Source: Sycobia sp. Sy_11
Lineage: Eukaryota; Arthropoda; Insecta; Hymenoptera; Epichrysomallidae
DNA length: 64,000 bases
Direction: 5' to 3'
NCBI GenBank assembly: GCA_018907035.1
Contig: JACCIC010000228.1
Coordinates: forward strand, 437,501-501,500
In this document: one piece after another, positions 10,126-21,826 of the stretch
How the letters are laid out: every line of letters begins with the position of its first letter
Numbering within the stretch: position 1 is the stretch's first letter
Notes under the pieces: model-generated
Seen by the model: the letters and a program-made list of their open reading frames with translations, nothing else
The model's database searches: none
Told to the model about the DNA's origin: nothing
Program-made: the position numbers and the translations under genes

Positions 10126-10500
10126 TATATATAAGAGACAATGTATGCTTGTATGCATGTCCTTTATAGACTCCTAAACTACTAAAAATAAACCCATCAC
10201 CTTCAAATTTTGAATGCGTATTCTATACGGTCAGGATTAGATGATAGGATATTTTTTCTTGTAAAATTTAATTAAACAAAAATGATGGCAACATAAGTAG
10301 TTGCATGTATATAGGTAGATTGCCTGCTAGTCCTCGTACAATATATAAAATTAAAACTAATACATGAAATCTTGTATTATTTCAAATAACAAATGAAAGG
10401 ACAAAACAAAGTTATTCATTCAAAATATATAAATATATAGTTATTGCATTAAACCATAAAAAATACATTTATATAGTTCTAAAAATTTGAAAGATAAAAG
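10126..10500. other. No feature seen
   Basis: AT-rich sequence between the solo LTR and the minus-strand mariner fragment. I recognise nothing in it. Confidence 0.4.
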
Positions 10501-10884
10501 TTATATCAAATTATTAACTTCAATAGTAATATAGCTAAGAAAGTTCTGAATCATCGCGACTACTTCTGGGGACAGAAAAAAATCCGAGGGACCTAAATCT
10601 GACGAATAGGGTGTATGAGGTAGCAACTCAAACTTTAATTCATGAATTTTGGCGATTACAATAACAGATCCGTGAGCTGCCGCATTGTCTTCATGGAACA
10701 ACTCTTTCTTCTTAACCAAATGCGGCCGTTTTCGCTTGATTTTTTTGCCCAAACGTTGCAATAAGTGCGCATAATACTCGCCGTTGATAATTTTTCCTTT
10801 TCCAAGATAGTCAATAAAAATAATAAATAAGGTTATAGTGATGTCCTGATGATGCGATTGGATTGGATATCGGAAACGAGGCAA
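10501..10884 (-). pseudogene. Mariner transposase C-terminal fragment
   Basis: The minus strand encodes FHEDNAAAHGS and FELLPHTPYSSDLGPSDFFL, the second and third catalytic blocks of mariner (family pattern HQDNAPAHTS and PHPPYSPDLAPSDYFL; third Asp in DLGPSD). The N-terminal half is absent. It is a near-inverted copy of 11578-11860 on the + strand, so the two pieces come from one family and lie opposed. Confidence 0.8.
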
Positions 10885-11101
10885 TAGAGTATTGTATTTT
10901 CATAGCGTTGGTGAATTTAGTTTGTAGTTGCTCAAAAAATACCACTGTATTAGAAAGTACACAATCTATAAAGCATATGTCTCAAGTTTGAAGATGCCAT
11001 GATGTTTAGGATATCTTTGACAGCCATCAATAGCGAACGTTTTCAATGAATGTGTAAACATAGAAAAAATTGGTCATCGTTATGTGATGTAATAGTTGTA
11101 A

Positions 11102-11899
11102 TTGAAAGACCTCAGCTCAACCAATATAAAAGCTGAACTATGCTCTACTCTGTGTGAGACTGCTTCTTCATTTGCAACAGCAAAATATTGGGTAGCAGAG
11201 TTCAAACGTGGCTGTACGAGCTGCGAAGACGAACTTAGACCAAACGAGATGAGGACTCCAGAAATGTTGAAGAAAATCTACACAGCGATTCTGGATGATC
11301 GTCGACTGAACGTGCGCAAGGTAGCAGACATGGTAGGCATTTTGAAAATGAAACAAAAACAATGAAACAAAAAGAGCTTCGTGGAGATGTTTCAGTTGAG
11401 TGTTGGGTAATGTTTCCATGGATGAAAAACGGGTGCACCATTTTACACCAGTAATAAAGAACCATCAAAACAATGGAATCAAAAAGAAGAACCCGCTCCA
11501 AAGAAGGTAAAGACCGTTCCATATGTAGGCAAGTTTATTGCGTCGGTTTTTTGGGATGCGTGTAGATTAATTTTCATTGACTATCTTGAAAAAGGAAAAG
11601 CTATCAACTGCGAATATTATGCACACTTATTGAAACGTTTGGGCGAAAAAATCAAGCGAAAACGGCCGTATTTGGCTAAGAAAAAAGAGTTGTTCCATCA
11701 GGACAATGCAGCAGCTCACACATCTGTTATTGTAATCGCCAAAATTAATGAATTGAAGTTTGAATTGCTACCTCATGCACCCTATTCGCCAGATATAGGT
11801 CCCTCGAATTGTTTTCTGTCCCCAGACCTGAAAAAATGGCTCGCTGGTCAAAGATTTTCCAACAAAGAATTGGTGATGTCGACAGTTCGGCAATTATGA
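11102..11899 (+). pseudogene. Mariner transposase pseudogene
   Basis: The N-terminal helix-turn-helix part is visible (AKYWVAEFKRGCTSCEDE, then DDRRLNVRKVADMVGI, about 11185-11340). After frameshifts come KRVHHFTPV (about 11425), then FHQDNAAAHTS and PYSPDIGPSNCFL (11690-11820). In the last block the third catalytic Asp is followed by SN rather than SD. Several stops and frameshifts interrupt it. The tail at 11998-12035 (GACCAGGTACTTCTGGGAC) is like mariner 3' ends, but I could not pair terminal repeats. Confidence 0.8.
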
Positions 11900-12779
11900 G
11901 GAGCTTGACAATTCTTATTATAAAAAGGTATCGAATTTATTGAACATCGCTGGGTAAAGTGTATAGAATCCGAAAGGAGATTATGAGTTTTATTTGTTAG
12001 ACCAGGTACTTCTGGGACTACTTTCGTAATTTAAAAAACATGTATCTCGATCATGTAAATTCCGATATACCTTTTAATACATTAAAAATAAAAAATATGT
12101 TCTTGTTTAAATAATTGTAAGCATAGTTTTATAATCATTCATTAAGATCAAAACGTAAATTATGATAGATATAGAAAAGGCTTTGACTCGTTTGCTATGA
12201 ATATAGCATAAAATAAATAAATCGAACATTATGGTTTCAAAATTTCAACACGCAACATGACCGATTTTCATCGAGAAAAACGATATTGCATCGACTGGAA
12301 AGTCACGCAAAGCAATAAGACTTAAATATGAATTATAAATATAAAAATTTGGTCGAGTAAATGCAGAACATACATTAGGGAAAACCTTCAAAGCAATTGT
12401 TATTCTTCTGAACTCATTATTTTTGCAAAAAATACTGATGTGTCAAATATTAGAAAAGAGAAGAAGAACAATTTATCTATGTTCAAAGAGGAAAAATGAA
12501 TCATCATCAGCTGAAAGCGATATTGATCAATATGAGAAAGTCTTGAAAAATATTTACCTATGGTGGGGTTGAATCGTTATATAATTCTAGATTTTGTAAC
12601 GTATGAAGTACATAGGGAAAATAATGATTTTATGATGGGTAATTTACCGATAAATTTCACTAATGGCAACGTGAATGTCATAGTTAATAATACACAATAC
12701 TCTATCTCTAATGGATTTTTTTTTTAGGAATACTTCCATTTCGGAGAGGTAATCTGCTTCATCCTGCAAAGATACTTAC
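11900..12779 (+). other. Mostly unassigned; possible viral-like or Polinton-like protein scrap
   Basis: An open stretch at about 12592-12727 reads NNDFMMGNLPINF...YSISNGFF, which recalls a family of insect-genome proteins annotated as DUF8207 and linked to Polinton-like elements. The match is from memory of a weak pattern, short and without a start or catalytic residues. The remainder is AT-rich and unassigned. Confidence 0.25.
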
Positions 12780-13090
12780 GGAAGTGTTCGTGTTCTGAAA
12801 GAATCTGGGTAAGGTACAAGTTCACCTCCTCGCGCTGTCTCCCTTTCCACGGATCGATTTTGGGTATTTGTTTTTTCGTCCATTGTCCTCGTTCGTCCGT
12901 CGTCCACCGTTTTTGCCATATCTTGATCGTCTTTATCCATTCTTCACTTACAGCATCTCCCGTTCCAACATTCAGGCTCCGCTAGTGAATACGCTTTCGT
13001 TCAGCCACGAGCCGATAGATGGGAATGACCCCAGCGATCATGAGAACCGCGGTCTCAGAAACAGTACGATAGATGCACGCGCCAAATTTA
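12780..13090 (-). pseudogene. R1-clade LINE fragment
   Basis: In reverse complement this matches 62640-62860 of the LINE at 62097-63461, including the stretch encoding the region after reverse transcriptase. It is interrupted by stops and covers only about 250-300 bp. Confidence 0.65.
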
Positions 13091-13194
13091 AAATTTATTA
13101 ACAATAACGATCGTTAAATTTATCAGAAAATTTTCGAAGCATCGAATGTTCATTAAAAAGATTATGATAAAAATAAAGAAATGCTTGTGATGAA

Positions 13195-13580
13195 AAAAAA
13201 ATTAATAAATATTTGTATCGTTCTTTATAATATCATATATTAGTTAAAATAATGACAGTCAGACTGTGCTTGTTTATGATCCCCCCCGCAGAATCTGACA
13301 TAAAACTTATTACTACAATAAATTATATCAGAAATTTAAAAATAAAAATAAAATAAAATTAATAATAAAATAAAAATAAACATACAAATAAAAATAAAAA
13401 TACAATAATAAATAAAATAAAAATAAAAAACTAATAAAAGTACCTATTCTATGTTAGTAAAGGACAACCTGATTGCCCCCACCACCTTAAATTTAGGATC
13501 ACCTTTTGTCTGACGCTTCGAACCGCTACGAATTATTGATTAGTTAGTTAAATAATTAAGTAGATGATAAATAACTATTA
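13195..13580 (-). mobile_element. Penelope-derived non-coding repeat
   Basis: It shares the terminal TTAATAAATATT start, the GACAGTCAGACTGT motif, an AAATAAAA-rich middle, and a decayed hammerhead region (CTGACGCTTCGAACCGCTACG at 13512-13532) with the PLE tails at 5452 and 25975. The order is the same, but the ribozyme core is no longer intact. Confidence 0.55.
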
Positions 13581-15056
13581 AGACATAGTTAGTAATTTAG
13601 TTAAGTTTACTTTAACAGACCGGTAATACCGTTAGTCGAGCTTTTTGTATTTATTGCAGCAGTTATTCTTTGAGCTAAAAGGCAGAAGTATGAGATTACA
13701 ATAGGTATAATTTATTATGTTACATAGTGGTAGAATCGCTAAATAAATAGCGTATATTACAGACTACGTAAATAAATAGAATGTATAGTAACTATAAAAT
13801 TATATGAGTTATCATATTCTGAAGTACTGTATAAAATAAAAATACGTCAATTTTTCTTGAGCAATTAGTATGAGCTTGCACCTCTTATGATATTCTATTA
13901 GGCATAAGCTACACGTTATTCCTTTTAAGGGTAATAAATCCATACTATTGGTAATCGCTTCTTCAACTGGTATAACAATCACTGGTGTTCGTTATTAAGA
14001 AAATACCTGGTAATTAAACATTAGCAAATGTAAACGCTGCTAATGTACAAGTACAGAGAATAAAGGTAAGCAGCATAATCGACAAAGTAATAAGTGGATT
14101 AGATACAAGCGATGGTATTATATATATGAAGTAATTATGTTAAATTGGTCTCAACTTTTACAAACTGTGTCTAATACTTTCTTGCAAAAGGATGCGAGGG
14201 TTATCTGTTTCAGTAATGTTGAAAACATAAGTTTATGTTACATTATAACCGCATACTTATGCGTGGTTACATGTACTTACACGATCGTTGTACGTTGCTG
14301 GCCGGCTGCGCTGGACCTGAAATGGGGAAATGAGGAGATGCGAAATAACGCGAACAGGCGTGTATATTCAATACGTATTTATTAACACACTACAATTCCG
14401 GTAATGATATATACATAGATAACTCAGCGCGCAGCGACGACCTTTTCCTACGGCAGCGGATTCCGCGGGCGCGAGGAAATATCGAACGGCAGGGAGTGGG
14501 ATGGGGGATTAACGCGGTGCGTAGCTTCTAGCCAGCGGGGACGCAGAGCGGCCGTACGACCATGGCGCGCCTAGACTCGAGGACGCGCACTCTTCCACAT
14601 GTAATAAATAGAGGGTACTTGCCGGGACGACGCTCGGCCGTTGCTTCCTCTCGTTCTTGATGGTCTTCGCTTTCGTCCTTCCTTCTTTCCTTCCTTCCTT
14701 CCTTCCTTCTCTCTTTCCCTTATTAAGTCTCTTTAAATATATTTCTGGCGTTATGGCTTCCTTCCTTCCTTCTTTCTCGCTTTGTTCTCGCGTGGGCGAT
14801 CGCACAACGATCGAGCGGCTATAGAATTAGCACGCGGAAATATATTTAAGTATACAATTCGAATCACCGGGAGTTCGTGATTACCGCCGGGATAGGTGCT
14901 GGAAATGGAGACATTATTTTGGCTGGAACTCTCTCTAGATTTCACGTGCTTTCGATTCGATAGCTGGGCGGTTAAGATCCTCTTCTCTTCTTACTTCCTC
15001 CTTTTTCGCGATGGTCGCGCACTCTCACGGCTCGATCGAGAACAGTAGGATCACTT
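13581..15056. other. Unassigned stretch with a GC-rich block and CCTT array
   Basis: 13581-14250 is AT-rich without a feature. 14250-15050 is unusually GC-rich for this window, with a (CCTT)n array at about 14676-14712 and a shorter one near 14757. The long minus-strand ORF there (EGRKEGRKEGR) is only a translation of that array. The GC-rich block may be an old LTR, but I cannot show it. Confidence 0.4.
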
Positions 15057-15480
15057 TCAACCGAGACAATCTTGAGCGATGTTCATTCGGCGAGCTTTTT
15101 GTTCATCTGAAAGGTTCATCAGTACCATCTTTTCGCACAGCTTTTTCATGGAGAAATCTTCGGTTAAAATCTTTCTAACTGTTTTCCCTTTAATATTCAG
15201 CTCGTCAGTCAACAGACCAATAGTTGGTCGACGGCCCTGATGAACAAGTGCGCGGACGCATTGCGCATTCGCGTCGGATCTCACTTGAATTGGCCTTCCT
15301 TCACACCTCATTGATGCTCTCTTTGATGCTGTCGCAGCCTTTTTTAAATCGGCATGCTACCGAAGCACCTGACTACAACTCAGAGTACCACTACCATACA
15401 GTTCAAGCATTTGTTCATAAGTTTCTGTTGCAGTTTCGCTGAGTTTCGCTAAATTTCGCTAATTTCTCTGTTCCATTTTC
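15057..15480 (-). pseudogene. Mariner transposase N-terminal fragment (second family)
   Basis: The minus strand carries the DNA-binding half of a mariner transposase: GRPIQVRSDANAQCVRALV, GRRPTIGLLTDELNI..KTVRKIL, then KLCEKMVLMNLSDEQKARRM. The part before GRP lies in other frames up to about 15480. The catalytic domain is missing. It belongs to the same family as 60566-61535. Confidence 0.8.
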
Positions 15481-15636
15481 CTGGCATGCACTACTCGCGC
15501 GGTGTTACAAAACACCTAGAAAAGAAATGATCGTTCAAGAGTTGGGATCTACTATTATGATGTCAGAGTTACAGATTCGCAATGTTACCACAGAGCGACA
15601 AATAAAGTCGGTCGCATTACTTAATTGTCTGACGTC

Positions 15637-15681
<45 letters not shown>

Positions 15682-15765
15682 TAAATATATATGTATATAT
15701 TAAATATTACTATAATATTAAAAATAATTCTGTTTATTATACATACAATCTATTTTTTGTTTCAG
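15481..15765. other. Intron end with TA array and cabin-1 acceptor
   Basis: A (TA)n array fills about 15640-15675. The tract TATTTTTTGTTTCAG at 15751-15765 is the acceptor of the next cabin-1 exon. Confidence 0.6.
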
Positions 15766-16019
15766 ATAATTATATTTCTGAAAAGGAAACCAATCAGTTG
15801 ATTCAATTTTGCATATCAGGATTAGAACAGTGCGTTTTACGATTTCCTGAACATTATAAATCTATTTATCGTTTAGCATATTTTTTTTGTTATAGTAAAA
15901 CTGCTAAAAATATCGATAAATGTAAGCAACTATTATTAGGTACTTACCAATGTCAGATAAATCCTAATAAAAGAATTCAAGGACTTTTTTTTGAACGAAA
16001 AAATTCAAATTTTTTTAAT
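15766..16019 (+). CDS. cabin-1: cabin-1 exon, conserved helical segment
   Basis: The exon runs from TTTCAG to AAT before a GTACGT donor; first phase 1, end phase 0. It reads ISEKETNQLIQFCISGLEQC, then RFPEHYKSIYRLAYFF and IQGLFFERKNSNFFN. This is the helical, TPR-like block preceding GIWRIP in cabin-1 homologues. The short ORF upstream of the acceptor in the same frame is intron. Confidence 0.85.
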
Positions 16020-16108
16020 GTACGTTAAAAGCGGAAATTTTCAATATTTTTTGAAAATCGATTGTTAATATTTCCAATTATTTTTCTTTAATTTATCACT
16101 TATTTCAG

Positions 16109-16272
16109 GGGATTTGGCGTATTCCTGTCCATGAAATTGATCGGCCTGGAAGCTTTGCTTCACATATGTCTAGATGTATTCTACTTTTAATGCAAGTTTT
16201 AAAAGAAACAGATGACAGCAAAATGCTAACAGACTTATGTATTCAATTACGCAAAATACCAGACACAGACAA
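16109..16272 (+). CDS. cabin-1: cabin-1 exon with GIWRIP motif
   Basis: After TTTCAG the exon begins GIWRIPVHEIDRPGSFASHM, the most recognisable cabin-1 signature. It continues through a hydrophobic helix (CILLLMQVL) to IPDTD, then two bases of a Lys codon before GTATTT. The short 89-bp intron before it has normal GT-AG ends. Confidence 0.9.
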
Positions 16273-16345
16273 GTATTTTATAGTCTTACCGTTTATTGTA
16301 TACTATCTGTATAAAATCTATCTCTATAACCCATCATTTTTATAG

Positions 16346-16616
16346 GAAATATTTAAGAGATACTGAAAGAGAACAGTTATCGTGCCAGGCACTAACCCTT
16401 TCCCTACAATGCCTGCGTAATCGAATAAATGCTTTAAATGTTCAAATTTGTTCAATAAATAAATACAGTACTTCCATAAATGATAAAGCGCAAGTAATGA
16501 TGGATGCTTATTACACTTATCAAAGTATTAAAAATTTACAAGAATATGAGACATCAGCCCTACCTAAAGTACAAAAGCTTTTAGAAATCGCATATATATC
16601 ATATATTGGCAACTCT
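16346..16616 (+). CDS. cabin-1: cabin-1 exon
   Basis: The exon starts after TTATAG with G, completing AAG (Lys), and reads KYLRDTEREQLSCQALTLSL and onward to YISYIGNS, ending before GTAAGT. The phase matches both neighbours. The content is helical without a catalytic motif. The ORF that continues past the donor ends quickly. Confidence 0.85.
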
Positions 16617-16691
16617 GTAAGTACTATATCTAAAAAATTCATTTCCTTAAAGTACATACACTAATAATTCTAATATCTTTCGACTTCATAG

Positions 16692-16826
16692 AAAGTAGTA
16701 CAAGGGAATGTATTTGATTTAGCTAAAGATTGTTGCCGCCAAAAAGCTCGTGCAAAAAAACTCATGGCAACAGATATTCAATTAAATACAAGTACAAGAG
16801 TTATAGGATCTACTACGTTATCACCG
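16692..16826 (+). CDS. cabin-1: cabin-1 exon
   Basis: This 45-codon exon lies between TTCATAG and GTATTT. It encodes KVVQGNVFDLAKDCCRQKAR and ends LSP. Phase 0 at both ends. It joins across an 18.4-kb intron to IIEVHPSTSINA. Confidence 0.8.
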
Positions 16827-17254
16827 GTATTTATATTTATCACATCTATCAATAAATAGTTCAAAATAATCATTGAATAACATTGCTCAAACAGCGTTTA
16901 TACTAACTTTTCAATTGAAAATTTAAAATTTTCAATTTGAACATTGAAATTGTATAAAACATTGTATAATCCGAGTGTATACCTACGATTGGTAAAGTGA
17001 TTATTTTACCAATAATTATTTCTATTTTATGAATGAATTTTGCTTTGATTCGTTATTTTCAACTAATAACTGATATTATTTCTTATAATTTTAATGCCGA
17101 ATAACGATTTCTTTTCGAAAATAAATTTTTATGCGACTGTGATATTTAAATACAGTTTTTTGTGTACTAGAAATGTACAATAAAATTTTGAGTCAAATTT
17201 ATTCGATTGTCAAATGAATCTCAAAAAACAATAGCAAATGAAACTTTATACTCT
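16827..17254. other. AT-rich intron start
   Basis: Beginning of the 18.4-kb cabin-1 intron after the GTATTT donor. No other feature is seen. Confidence 0.5.
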
Positions 17255-17370
17255 TAATACTACTAATATATTATACTAATATAATGACATACTGTCGTTT
17301 TATATAATCATCCCCGATGAATTTGAAATAGTAATTACTACTAAAAATAAAATAAAATTAGATTAAAAAT
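17255..17370. mobile_element. Penelope-derived tail fragment
   Basis: The pattern ATAATGACATACTGTC, then ATCCCCGATGAATTTGAAA and an AAATAAAA run follows the order of PLE tails at 13240 and 26110. It is short and decayed, and directly abuts the LINE. Confidence 0.45.
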
Positions 17371-17447
17371 TAAAAATAATAAAAATCGTATAAATAAAAC
17401 ATAGCGACGCACATTTTGCTAAAGGCAGTCCACCTAACAGCTCTACC

Positions 17448-18485
17448 ATGGACTGCATAGAGGTCTCTGCACATAGTGCGGACCTCTACGAAAAGATAAA
17501 AGAGGTCCTCAAAACAAGGACCCGCTACTGAGGAAGGAGAAGCTAGGAGCCTTAAGGAATTAATGGTGGTCATTTCTAAAATGGCTATCAGATATGCTTG
17601 GTTGGAGGCTAAGTCGGAGGCCTTGCATGAACTTGCAGCAAAAAAACAGTGAAGGGGCCACATACCTGTGCAGCTGTGGTCTCCAATGACACTGATAAGC
17701 AAACGCAAAGGAAGTTGGTCGCCCCAAAGGCCCAGGTTGCGAAAGCCACGATAAGACCACCACCCTAGGTGTTCTTATTAAAGCCTAGGGATGTGGAAAA
17801 GATCTCCACAACAGGAAGGACAAAGAAATACTTGCAAAAGACTTTCAACCCTAGGCAATCGAAGGTTCAGATTAAGAATCTGAGGGAGACAAGGAAGGGT
17901 CTCCTAGTGGAAACAGCAACCGAAGCGGGGTTGGAAAAAATAAAAGCTTCAAAAAGACTAATAGAGCTTTTTGAGATAGAGGCCCTAACTAGGAGCAAGC
18001 CGAGGCTCATCATCTATGATGTGCCCAAAGACATGTCACCAGACGAGGTGACCTGGGCAGTGTTTGAACAAAACTATAGTCTGGCTTCTACAGCTGAAGA
18101 ATTCTCTGAATTCTTCAAACCCCGCTTCAAAACTGGCAAGAGGAGCGACTCAGTAACGAACTGGGTGGTGGAAGCTACCCCGAGCATTCGGGGTAAACTC
18201 CTACGAAGAAAAGAAAAAGAATTTACAGAGAGTGGTTATCTTGCCGAGTGCAAGATTACCTAAGAGGCACGAGGTGTTACAACTGTTAAGGGTGCGGGTA
18301 CATAGACAAACACTGTAAAAGCGAACAATTTTCCTTCCACTGCAGTCAGTGGGACATGGCAGCAAAGACTGCAAAAACAAAGAGGCAGCGCCAAAAGGCG
18401 TCAACTGCAAAAAGGCGAAAAAAGCGCATAACCATGGTTCAATGGACACAAAGTGTCCAGCATACAAGGGTCCCATGGAGAGACT
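17448..18485 (+). pseudogene. R1-clade LINE ORF1 (gag-like), broken
   Basis: ATG at 17448 opens MDCIEVSAHSADLYEKIKEV. After frameshifts an open part at 17769-18263 carries KPRLIIYDVPKDMSPDEV, and NWVVEATPSIRGKLL, hallmarks of R1-clade ORF1 just before the zinc knuckles. The following Cys/His region (RCYNC.., then HCSQW) is frameshifted. ORF1 binds the element RNA. ORF2 follows directly. Confidence 0.75.
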
Positions 18486-18502
18486 AGTTCACTCGACGGA
18501 CT

Positions 18503-19510
18503 ATGGCCAGTAATACAGTAAATAATCGAAGTGGACCTTTCCTGCGCTTTGCGGAGCTAACTGCTAGAAGAGTAAGCACGGTCACTCCAGAGATAAGATC
18601 AAAATGTGTGGAAAGAGGAGTAGACATCCTGCTTCTCCAGGAGCCATACGAGCGTAGTGGCCGAACAGAGGGATTCGGACTGTGTACACGGATGGTATAT
18701 GCAGATGAGCAAATCTCCTAGGTGGCTATAGCAGTCCTCAACCCAGTGGTGACAGTGCTGAAACTAACGCACTTAACTAATACACACTTCGCTGTAGTGG
18801 AGGTTAGGTTGCGTTCTCTAACGATGTATGTGGTCAGTGGATACTTCCAGTTGAGCCACGAAATAGGATTATAGTACACCGTCAACACTTAAGTAAGGTG
18901 TTCCACGTACTTCGAGGGAGGATGGTGCTAATAGGTGCCGATTCCAGTGCCAGATCCCCTTGTGGGGGTCTGATCGCACCGACCGCAAAGGGGAGGAATT
19001 AGAAAACTTTACAGCGCAGTGGATCTTCGGATTGCCAGTGTGCCAGGTAATATCGCTACCGTCTCCAATGAAGTTGGAGAATAAAACATGGACGTAACTC
19101 TTGTCACCACGAATCTCGAGGTACTCATTACAGGATGGGCCGTCAGGGAGGACTGGACCTGGAGTGATCACAGAACGATCACGTTCCACTTTATCGGGGC
19201 AAGCGCACCTGCAATTTCAGGTGCTGCAAATAATGGTCAGAAACTAAAGCAATATTCGACACAGAAATCGAACTGGGATACTTTCTGCGCTGTACTCGGG
19301 GATGAATGGGACCAGGTCCCTAAAAAATTTCCCGGCTGCAAAATGGAGACAATTGAGAGTGTTCGCTCACTGATAGCCACTTTGAGGAAAGCGTGCAATG
19401 CTGCCATACCGAGGAGTAGGGTAGCTGTTAGAAGGGTTCCCTGGTGGAACCCTGAATTAGATGGGATACAATGGGCCACGAATCGAGGCCGTCGAGTATT
19501 CCCGTAAGAG
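18503..19510 (+). pseudogene. R1-clade LINE ORF2, endonuclease part
   Basis: Fragments of an apurinic-type endonuclease are readable: ILLLQEPYERSGRTEG (about 18628-18675), VVSGYFQLS (about 18831-18857), and DWTWSDHRTITFHF (about 19151-19192) with the SDH motif of the active site. Several stops break it. This domain would nick target DNA to start target-primed reverse transcription. Confidence 0.75.
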
Positions 19511-19738
19511 CATGATCCCTTTATAGGGGAGCACCTCAAGAAAGAATACAAAGCGGCCAGAAAGGAGTATGTCCGTAGACTCAGGCATACCAAAGAGACC
19601 AAATGACAAGACTTTGTTAGTGTAAAGGGTAATCTGAACCCCTGGGGTGTAGCTTACCGACTTCAAGTGGGTAAGCTGTTCATTAAGGAGGTTGCTTGCA
19701 ACGTCCGTCTGGATAACGACACCTACACGACGGACTAG

Positions 19739-20753
19739 GTGAGCACAGCTATGGCAGTGCTAAACATCCTGTTCAATCCAGATAATTTACAGGATGAAAA
19801 GCAAGAGCAAAAAGATATGAGGTCCTTGGCTAACGATCTCCCCCCGAGGGGAGGCGAGGTCGAATTTAATCTCACCGAGTTGGATCAGGTCATGGCCAAG
19901 ATGAAGCTGGGTAAGGCCCCAGGCCTAGACAGCTTCGACTTGACCATCATTCGAACAGCACGGCCGACCATCAGGCAGGACCTGATCAACATATACAACT
20001 CGTGCTTGAGATTCTCGGTCTTCCCTAATAAGTGGAAGGTTGGTCAAGTTGTCACAATCGGAAAGGGTGAGGACAACAAACCTGAGGACGCTGCGTCCTA
20101 CAGGCCCATTTGCCTCTTGCCACTGCTCGGCAAAATCCTTGAGGTTCTGATACTGAACAAGTTAAATAGGATCATTGAAAAGAGGTTGTCTCCTAGACAG
20201 TACGGCTTCAGGAGAGGGCGTTCCACAGAGGACGCCATCGTTCAGTATTCATCACAGTAAGTCTGTGAGTGAATCGAGCAGAAAATATGTTGTAGCAATT
20301 TTCCTGGACATTAAGGGCGCCTTCGACAATGTCTGGTGGCCCATTGTACTAACAGCATTGAAAAGCAAGGCATGCCCCAGGAGTCTCTACAAACTAATAA
20401 AAGATTACCTGAAGGGCCGTCGAGTTCTCATGCGAAATGGCTTTGAGGAAGAACAACTTGGGGTCAGTAAGGAATGCTCGCAGGGATCCGTACTGGGCCC
20501 AACTCTGTCGAACCCTGTTCCAGATCCCCTTCTTTGGCAGCTCTCAAGACTAGGGTGCGAAGTCATTGCATATGCAGACGACATTGCACTCCTAGTGGAA
20601 GCAGACCCGCGTAGGGAGATCGAAAGCAATGGCCAGAGTTACATTGAAGAAGTGGAATCCTGGTGTCGCCTCAATAAAATGAGGCTGGCCTCTCATAAGT
20701 GTGGAATGTTGATTTTGAGAGGTGATCTTCACCCGAAAGTCTCTCTTGAATGA
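19739..20753 (+). pseudogene. R1-clade LINE ORF2, reverse transcriptase
   Basis: Two overlapping frames give a nearly complete RT: GKAPGLDSFDLTII, SYRPICLLPLLGKILE, QYGFRRGRSTEDAI (19739-20260), then after a +1 shift FLDIKGAFDNVWW (motif A), a Q-GSVLGP block (motif B), and IAYADDIALLV (motif C, YADD) up to about 20600. The catalytic Asp residues are present, but the frameshift near 20250 breaks the protein. Confidence 0.85.
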
Positions 20754-20754
20754 T

Positions 20755-21265
20755 CTTCTCCCGAAGTACGGTCGGCAACTCGAGGGTGAAGAGATTAGAA
20801 ATCGTACGATACCTTGGAATCCACTTCGACAAACATCTTGAAATCAGTTGCCATTTCAAAGCGGTATAGTCCAAATGTGTGGACTTGTTTAACAGTATTG
20901 TACGTCTGGTAAGATGGGAATGGGGCCTTAAATTTAAGGCGCTTAGTACTATCTTTACCGGCCTGTTCACACCTGTCGCTACTTACGCAGCGGCAGGATG
21001 GTACGATTTCATGTGTGTTGAACAGCAACGCAAGTTGGCAAGTACTCAAAGACACGCGCTTATTAGAGTCACCGGTGCGTATAGAACCACTAGAGCGGAA
21101 CTGTACGCTAACTGTAAAAATGCAGCATCACCTGAGGACCAACGTCGTGCCGCGAGAGAGATATCTGAAAGATATCTCGATTACTGGCCGGAAATCTGTA
21201 ATAGCTCTACAAAAGGTAGGCTGACACATTCTTACCTACCTAGTGTCAGAGACAGGTTTAAGTGA
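20755..21265 (+). pseudogene. R1-clade LINE ORF2, C-terminal part
   Basis: After a further frameshift: WEWGLKFKALSTIFTGLFTP, TYAAAGWYDF, RHALIRVTGAYRTT, ERYLDYWPEICNSS. This is the region after the RT. The C-terminal CCHC zinc knuckle normally found in this clade was not found in frame. Confidence 0.75.
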
Positions 21266-21351
21266 GACTGGATCATGCGATAATCCATGGATTAACCATG
21301 CGATCGGACTAGGGACTTCGGGTCATATCTCTCTCTCGCATCCATCTGAGA

Positions 21352-21382
<31 letters not shown>

Positions 21383-21787
21383 CGATACATTCACATCCGG
21401 GGTGGACACACAAGAGCACGTCCCGACCGTCTGTCCTAAATAAGAAGAAATTAGGATCAGGTTCCAGAAAGAAAATAATACCTCTATTGAGGTCAGAGCT
21501 CTATTGAACCATGCACATTATAAAGCATTTGAAAATCTAGTCAAAGAACTCCTACAAACAAAGGACTCTCTTGAAGGGCTAGAGTATCTGCTTGAAGCAG
21601 ATATAATAGAGGAGCCTTATTAGGTAGGTAGGGAACTGGCAGTTGTTATGGAAAATATACACAAAGGATCATATACAAATAATAAACATTTTTACACAAA
21701 GCAAAGAATATATACTGAAATAGTGGACCGGCGCCATACACCGGTCCACAAAACTGTAAATAAACCAACCGCAACCAAATCACATGG

Positions 21788-21826
<39 letters not shown>

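Noticed and set aside
13512..13532. A further hammerhead at the PLE repeat
   Set aside because: Both conserved boxes are damaged (CGAACCG in place of CGAAAC, and no CTGATGAG), so only the element is annotated.
14509..14805. Minus-strand ORF with EGRKEGRKEGR
   Set aside because: A translation of the (CCTT)n microsatellite.
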